Shown here one piece after another: positions 6,146 to 9,382 of a stretch of 9,382 nucleotides of DNA. The stretch spans positions 1 to 9,382 of the forward strand of contig JBCBWF010000182.1 in NCBI GenBank assembly GCA_039817245.1. The letters are read 5' to 3'. This DNA is from Thermohalobaculum sp039817245 (lineage in GTDB: Bacteria; Pseudomonadota; Alphaproteobacteria; Rhodobacterales; Rhodobacteraceae). Numbering within the stretch: the stretch's first letter is position 1; every line of letters starts with the position of its first letter. Below the pieces are notes generated by a model. It did not search any database. It saw only the letters and a list, made by a program, of their open reading frames with translations, and had not been told where the DNA came from. The translations under genes were made by a program, and so were the position numbers.

Positions 6146-6953
6146 CGAACACCACTCCGAGATCGGCGGGGGTGAGATCGGCGCTGGCGCGGTCGATGAC
6201 GACGCGGCCCCCGCGCAGCGCCACGATGCGATCCGAATGGGCGAGCGCCTCGGCCATGTCGTGGCTGGTGTAGAGGAGCGCGATGCCGCGCTGGCGCACC
6301 AGCCCGTCGAAGAGCGCCATGACCTCGCGCCCGGCGGCCGGGTCGAGGCTGGCCGTGGGCTCGTCGGCGATCATGAGGCGCGGACCGGAGACGAGCGCGC
6401 GGGCGATGGCGACGCGCTGCGCCTGTCCGCCGGAGAGCCGGTCCACCCGCTCGGTGGCCTTGTCCGCGAGGCGCACATCGGCCAGCGCCGCCATGGCGGC
6501 GGCCCGGCTCGCGGCGGGGGCGGTCATCTCGCTGAAGCAGCGCCACCCGCCGGGCTGGCCGATGAGCCCGTGCACGGCATTGGAGAGCGCGCTGCGCCGG
6601 CGCACGAGGCTGTGGTTCTGGAAGACATAGCCGGCCTGGCGGCGCAGGCGCGCGCGCGCGGCCGGGCCCGGCGGCTCGATGCCCTCGCCGGAGAGCGGCT
6701 CACCCAGCACGGTGAGCCGCCCGGCGGACGGGGCGACAAGCCCGATCAGGCAACGCAGAAGCGTCGTCTTGCCCGCACCGTTCGCGCCGATCAGGGCTAC
6801 GCGTTCGCCGGGGGCGAGGCGGAACGAGACGTCCGAGAAGACCGCGGTCGCGCCATAGGCCTTGGCGAGCCCCTCGGCCTCGATGATCGGCGCATCGGCC
6901 GGCGCGGTCGCCGTCGCCCGCAGAGGGGCGACGGCAGATGCGGAAATGCTCAA
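6138..6953 (-). CDS. Second phosphonate-type ABC importer, ATP-binding protein (PhnC-like)
   Basis: A 271-residue ABC ATPase with an intact site: Walker A GANGAGKT (56-63), Q-loop VFQNHSLV (Gln112), signature LSGGQAQR (173-180), Walker B LMIADEP (193-199), D-loop ASLDP (201-205) and switch histidine in YTSHDMAEAL (His231). The Q-loop followed by LVRRRSALSNAVHGLIG, and the WRCF segment (137-140), follow the PhnC pattern. The first 22 residues are a low-complexity Ala/Thr/Pro-rich lead before the usual first strand (PIIEAEGLAKAYG). The only reasonable start is TTG at 6953, three bases after the stop of the binding-protein gene; no ATG or GTG precedes Walker A in frame. A weak ribosome-binding-like GAGG overlaps the preceding stop codon. 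The gene would drive the permease that overlaps its 3' end. Confidence 0.88.
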   Translation of the reverse strand: MSISASAVAPLRATATAPADAPIIEAEGLAKAYGATAVFSDVSFRLAPGERVALIGANGAGKTTLLRCLIGLVAPSAGRLTVLGEPLSGEGIEPPGPAARARLRRQAGYVFQNHSLVRRRSALSNAVHGLIGQPGGWRCFSEMTAPAASRAAAMAALADVRLADKATERVDRLSGGQAQRVAIARALVSGPRLMIADEPTASLDPAAGREVMALFDGLVRQRGIALLYTSHDMAEALAHSDRIVALRGGRVVIDRASADLTPADLGVVFDG

Positions 6954-6956
6954 GCC

Positions 6957-7817
6957 TCAGTCGCCGACAAAGGCCGAGAACTCGGGCACGCCGATGGTGC
7001 GGTACATGCTGCGCACATAGTCGTAGTCGGCGTCGTCGATGCTGGTGAGGAAGAAGCCGCCGGCATACTTGCTGTTGTCCTCGCCCTTCAGCACGGCTTC
7101 CATCACGGTCTCGCCATGCTCGAGGAAGGCGTTCTTGACGAGCTCGAGCGCGCCGCCATCGATGCCCTTGCGCGCCACCAGGATGTCGTTCGGCAGGTCG
7201 CGGCCGCGCGCGACCACGGTGAACGCCGTGTCCGGGAACGCCTTGCGGATCTTCGTGAGGTGCCCGAAGTTCATGCCCACGCCGGCGACATCGCCGCGGA
7301 TCAGCGCTTCGACCGCCACGTTGCGGTTGATGATCTGCGCCGTGTAGTCCTCGTTGTAGTTGAGGCCCAGATCGGCCAGCGCCTGCGCCGGGCCGAGATG
7401 CTGCGAGGTGGAGCCGACCGAGCCGAAGGTGACGGTCTTGCCCTTGAGATCCTCGGCGCCGCTGATCGGGCCGTCCGCCAGCACCACGATCTGCGCGAAG
7501 TAGTCCGGGCGCTGCCAGGCCACGACGATGGTGGGGTCGGTCAGCTCCTTGATGACCACATACTCCGCCGGACCGGTGAGCACGAAGTCGACCTGCTCGG
7601 CATTCATGGCCTCGACCGCGGCGGTGCGGGAGCTGACGGGGAAGAGCTCGACCTCGAGCCCGGTGACGCCCTCGAGCGCCTCCTCGAAGGCACCGAACTC
7701 CTGCGTCAGGACCTCGAGGCCCTCGATATCGGTGACGGCGAAGCGGATCGGGTCCGCCGCAAGGGCATTCGGCGCGATGAAGAGCGCGGTCATCGCGGCA
7801 AGAAGGGCGCGGAACAT
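6957..7817 (-). CDS. Second phosphonate/phosphite-type ABC importer, periplasmic binding protein (PhnD-like)
   Basis: A 286-residue solute-binding protein of the phosphate/phosphite/phosphonate type (PhnD/PtxB superfamily). A Sec signal peptide occupies residues 1-20 (MFRALLAAM..., cleavage after ALA, mature start ADPIRF). The ligand-loop GSVGSTSQHLGP (132-143) corresponds to the STSGxL loop that binds the phosphorus-oxygen group, with Gln in place of the usual Gly; VLTGPAEYV (79-87) matches the segment with the binding tyrosine. It is about 50 residues shorter than the first PhnD and lacks the NHETN and DPNSTSGF sequences, so its ligand is probably different. Start ATG 7817 is chosen because of AAAGGACG just upstream on the minus strand (7821-7828) and the signal peptide; the frame stays open far upstream across the divergent aminotransferase gene, but that is an antisense reading. 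It heads the minus-strand operon. Confidence 0.9.
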   Translation of the reverse strand: MFRALLAAMTALFIAPNALAADPIRFAVTDIEGLEVLTQEFGAFEEALEGVTGLEVELFPVSSRTAAVEAMNAEQVDFVLTGPAEYVVIKELTDPTIVVAWQRPDYFAQIVVLADGPISGAEDLKGKTVTFGSVGSTSQHLGPAQALADLGLNYNEDYTAQIINRNVAVEALIRGDVAGVGMNFGHLTKIRKAFPDTAFTVVARGRDLPNDILVARKGIDGGALELVKNAFLEHGETVMEAVLKGEDNSKYAGGFFLTSIDDADYDYVRSMYRTIGVPEFSAFVGD

Positions 7818-7871
7818 GCGTCGTCCTTTCGTAGAGGCGAACAGGGTGGGCGGGGACCATCCGCCGGATGC

Positions 7872-7900
7872 GCAACAGCGCGATGACGCGGCCGTGACGG
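7872..7900 (-). promoter_or_regulatory. Pho-box-like direct repeats upstream of the second importer
   Basis: On the minus strand, CCGTCAC (7900-7894), GCGTCAT (7889-7883) and CTGTTGC (7878-7872) follow each other at exact 11-base period with four-base gaps, the layout of PhoB sites (half-site near CTGTCAT). The site ends 54 bases before the start codon of the binding-protein gene. An 11-base stretch, CGTCATCGCGC, occurs here (7888-7878, minus strand) and also upstream of phnC (1482-1492, plus strand). I see no convincing -10 hexamer downstream. Phosphate-starvation control is an inference. Confidence 0.4.
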
Positions 7901-7928
7901 TTCTGTTCCGGATCGGGACGGCGCCTGC

Positions 7929-7952
7929 GCGACGCCAACGCCGTTGCGTCGC
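7929..7952. promoter_or_regulatory. Inverted repeat in the divergent intergenic region
   Basis: GCGACG (7929-7934) with CGTCGC (7947-7952), and inside it CAAC (7936-7939) with GTTG (7943-7946) around GCC, form a 10-pair stem with one bulged C. It lies between the divergent importer and aminotransferase genes, 54 bases before the aminotransferase start. It could be an operator for a regulator of the aminotransferase gene or a leader hairpin. Confidence 0.3.
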
Positions 7953-8006
7953 AGCGCGGCTCGGTGTCTCTGGTGAGAGGGCCGGAGCGGCAGCCGGGAG
8001 CGCGAG

Positions 8007-9215
8007 ATGACGCCGAGATTCGAGAAATCCTTCACCCAGCAGGAGCCCGTGCCCGAGGAGGCGATCGAAGCCGCGGTGGCGGTGATGCGGAGCGGTCGGC
8101 TTCACCGCTACAATGTGGAGGCGGGCGAGACCTCCGAGACAGCGCTTCTGGAGGCGGAGTTCGCGGCCTCGCTCGGCGTGCCCTTCTGCCTCGCAACCGC
8201 CTCGGGCGGGACGGCGATGCAGATCGCGCTCGGCGCCTGCGGCGTGGCGCCCGGCGAGGCGGTGCTGACGAACGCCTTCACGCTCTCGCCGGTGCCGGGG
8301 GCGATCCGCGCGGCGGGCGCGCGCTCGGTGCTGGTGGAGACCACCGAGGCGCTGGTGATCGATCTCGACGATCTCGCGCGCAAGGCGGAGGCGAGCGGGG
8401 CGCGGTTTCTGCTCCTCAGCCATATGCGCGGGCATCTGGCGGATATGGACGCGCTGGTGGCGCTCTGCTGCGAGCGCGGGATCGCGATCATCGAGGACTG
8501 TGCGCATACGATGGGTGCCGCCTGGGCGGGGCGACCCTCGGGCACGTTCGGGCTGGCGGCCTGTTTCTCGACGCAGACCTACAAGCACATCAACTCCGGC
8601 GAGGGCGGGTTCGTGACGACGGCGGATCCGGATGTGATGGCACGGGCGATCATCCGCTCCGGCAGCTACATGCTCTATGAGCGGCATCTGGCAGCCCCCG
8701 GGCCGGAGCGGTTCGCGGAGGCGCGGCTGGACATGCCGAACTGCTCGAGCCGGATGGACAATCTGCGCGCGGCGATCCTGCGCCCGCAGCTGCGCCGGCT
8801 GGGCGAGCAGGTGGAGCGGTGGAATGCGCGGTATCGCGCGGTGGAGGACGCGCTGCGCGGGACGGCAGGCGTGGTCCTGCGCGAGATCCCGAATGCGGAG
8901 CGGCATGTGGGGAGTTCGATCCAGTTCCGGCTGCCGGCGCTCACGGATGCCGGGGTCGCGGGCTTTCTCGCGGCGACGGCCTCGCGCGGGGTGGAGCTCA
9001 AATGGTTCGGGGCGGCGGAGCCCCATGGCTACACCTCAAACCACCGGAGCTGGCGCTATGCCGGCGAGCAGAGCCTGGCGGAGACGGACCGGATCCTGTC
9101 ACGCCTCTTCGACATGCGGATCCCGCTGACCTTCTCGGAAGCGGACTGCCGGCAGATCGGGGCCATCATCGCGGATTGCGCTGCGGAGGCGCTAGCGCCG
9201 GCCACGGCGGGCTAG
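8007..9215 (+). CDS. DegT/DnrJ/EryC1/StrS-family PLP-dependent aminotransferase
   Basis: A 402-residue fold-type I aminotransferase. Family members usually move an amino group from glutamate or glutamine to a keto-sugar nucleotide, though some act on other ketones or have regulatory or dehydratase roles. Key positions are present: SGGTAMQ (66-72) for the PLP phosphate, EDCAHTMGA (163-171) with Asp164 for the pyridine nitrogen, and the Schiff-base lysine Lys193 in STQTYKHINSGEGG. The sequence after it is the usual GGFVTT strand. Length is normal for the family. Start ATG 8007 has GGGAG (7996-8000) six bases upstream. The last 44 bases, including the stop, are repeated in inverted orientation in the right-end fold-back. 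No sugar-nucleotide pathway gene is nearby; the neighbour is a divergent phosphonate-type importer, so a role on an imported or phosphorus-linked substrate is possible but unproven. Confidence 0.9.
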   Translation: MTPRFEKSFTQQEPVPEEAIEAAVAVMRSGRLHRYNVEAGETSETALLEAEFAASLGVPFCLATASGGTAMQIALGACGVAPGEAVLTNAFTLSPVPGAIRAAGARSVLVETTEALVIDLDDLARKAEASGARFLLLSHMRGHLADMDALVALCCERGIAIIEDCAHTMGAAWAGRPSGTFGLAACFSTQTYKHINSGEGGFVTTADPDVMARAIIRSGSYMLYERHLAAPGPERFAEARLDMPNCSSRMDNLRAAILRPQLRRLGEQVERWNARYRAVEDALRGTAGVVLREIPNAERHVGSSIQFRLPALTDAGVAGFLAATASRGVELKWFGAAEPHGYTSNHRSWRYAGEQSLAETDRILSRLFDMRIPLTFSEADCRQIGAIIADCAAEALAPATAG

Positions 9216-9382
9216 GGCATGGTGGCCGGGCGCGGGTCCCGGGCTTGACCCGGGACCTCCTTGAGCATCCCGGGCTTGACCCGGGACCTCCTTGAGCATC
9301 CCGGGTCAAGCCCGGGACCCGCGCCCGGCCACCATGCCCTAGCCCGCCGTGGCCGGCGCTAGCGCCTCCGCAGCGCAATCCG
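9172..9382. repeat. Right-end inverted repeat (fold-back), 84-bp arms
   Basis: Positions 9172-9255 are the exact reverse complement of 9299-9382 (position i pairs with 18554-i) around a 43-base loop. The left arm contains the last 44 bases of the aminotransferase gene plus about 40 bases of its 3' flank; the right arm is an antisense copy of both. The switch falls in the TCCCGGG stem (9299-9305) of a short palindromic repeat, which is the same on both strands and so offers an easy site for strand switching. As at the left end, the sequence right of about 9305 is most likely a fold-back rather than true downstream DNA. Confidence 0.93.
9237..9317. repeat. Array of a REP-like palindrome (TCCCGGG-cttga-CCCGGGA), 31-base period
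   Basis: The 19-base palindrome TCCCGGGCTTGACCCGGGA occurs at 9237-9255 and 9268-9286 in direct orientation, each followed by the same 12 bases, CCTCCTTGAGCA. A third, inverted copy (9299-9317) belongs to the fold-back, except that its first stem may be genuine. Seven-base stems flank a five-base loop. CCCGGGTCAAGCCCGGG-type intergenic palindromes are common in alphaproteobacterial genomes. Placed just after a stop codon, the hairpins may serve as terminator or mRNA stabiliser. Confidence 0.75.

Noticed and set aside
6237..7886. A 549-residue plus-strand open frame opposite the second importer
   Set aside because: It is antisense to two well-supported transporter genes and shows low-complexity composition without motifs.
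6957..9026. A 689-residue minus-strand open frame covering the second binding protein and the aminotransferase region
   Set aside because: Only the last 286 codons code for a protein with recognisable family features. The N-terminal part is an Arg/His/Pro-rich antisense reading of the aminotransferase gene, and a signal peptide with its own ribosome binding site begins at 7817.
9237..9317. CRISPR array suggested by repeats of 31-base period
   Set aside because: The repeating unit has identical linkers rather than variable spacers, only two direct copies exist, and the palindrome is of the REP type. No cas gene is present.
1..9382. Prophage, transposon or plasmid
   Set aside because: No integrase, transposase, replication, partition or phage structural gene is present; the inverted ends differ from each other and contain host coding sequence.

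Overview
The window is very GC-rich and densely coding, with codon use strongly biased to G or C at third positions. The gene content (sugar-phosphate isomerase-like protein, thioredoxin, phosphonate-type importers) and the CCCGGG-centred palindromic repeat suggest an alphaproteobacterium, most likely of the Rhodobacterales. That placement is an inference from style and composition, as there is no rRNA or tRNA gene to anchor it. No intergenic stretch exceeds 300 bases.

Layout. (1) Positions 1-256 form a long inverted repeat that folds the first gene back on itself; the real gene, a TIM-barrel sugar-phosphate isomerase/epimerase-like protein, is readable from about 153 to 881. (2) A single-domain thioredoxin lies at 1056-1391. 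(3) A plus-strand operon at 1610-5316 encodes a phosphonate importer (PhnC ATPase, PhnD binding protein, PhnE permease) and then a TSUP/TauE-SafE-type membrane protein starting four bases after phnE. (4) Converging on it, a minus-strand operon at 7817-5336 encodes a second, sequence-divergent importer of the same superfamily, in the order binding protein, ATPase, permease. (5) Divergent from that operon is a DegT/DnrJ/EryC1/StrS-family PLP aminotransferase (8007-9215). (6) The right end (9172-9382) is again an inverted repeat, built around copies of a short palindromic repeat.

How the genes work together. Both importers look designed to bring small phosphorus oxyanions or phosphonates from the periplasm into the cell. 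Upstream of each importer there is a set of 7-base half-sites at 11-base period that resembles a PhoB box, so joint induction under phosphate starvation is a reasonable hypothesis. The window contains no C-P lyase, phosphonatase or phosphite dehydrogenase gene, so the fate of the imported compound is unknown. The TSUP protein and the aminotransferase are the two genes whose jobs are least explained by the importers beside them.

The most unusual structural signal is that both ends of the window are near-perfect fold-backs that run into protein-coding sequence. At the left end the authentic upstream part of the gene can be read on the opposite strand inside the fold. This points to chimeric fold-back ends (amplification, library or assembly origin) rather than a natural element, and sequence outside about 153-9298 should not be taken as genomic order. 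I do not see a clearly new biological system here; the candidates worth a second look are the TSUP-coupled importer, the aminotransferase next to the second importer, and the paired Pho-box-like sites.
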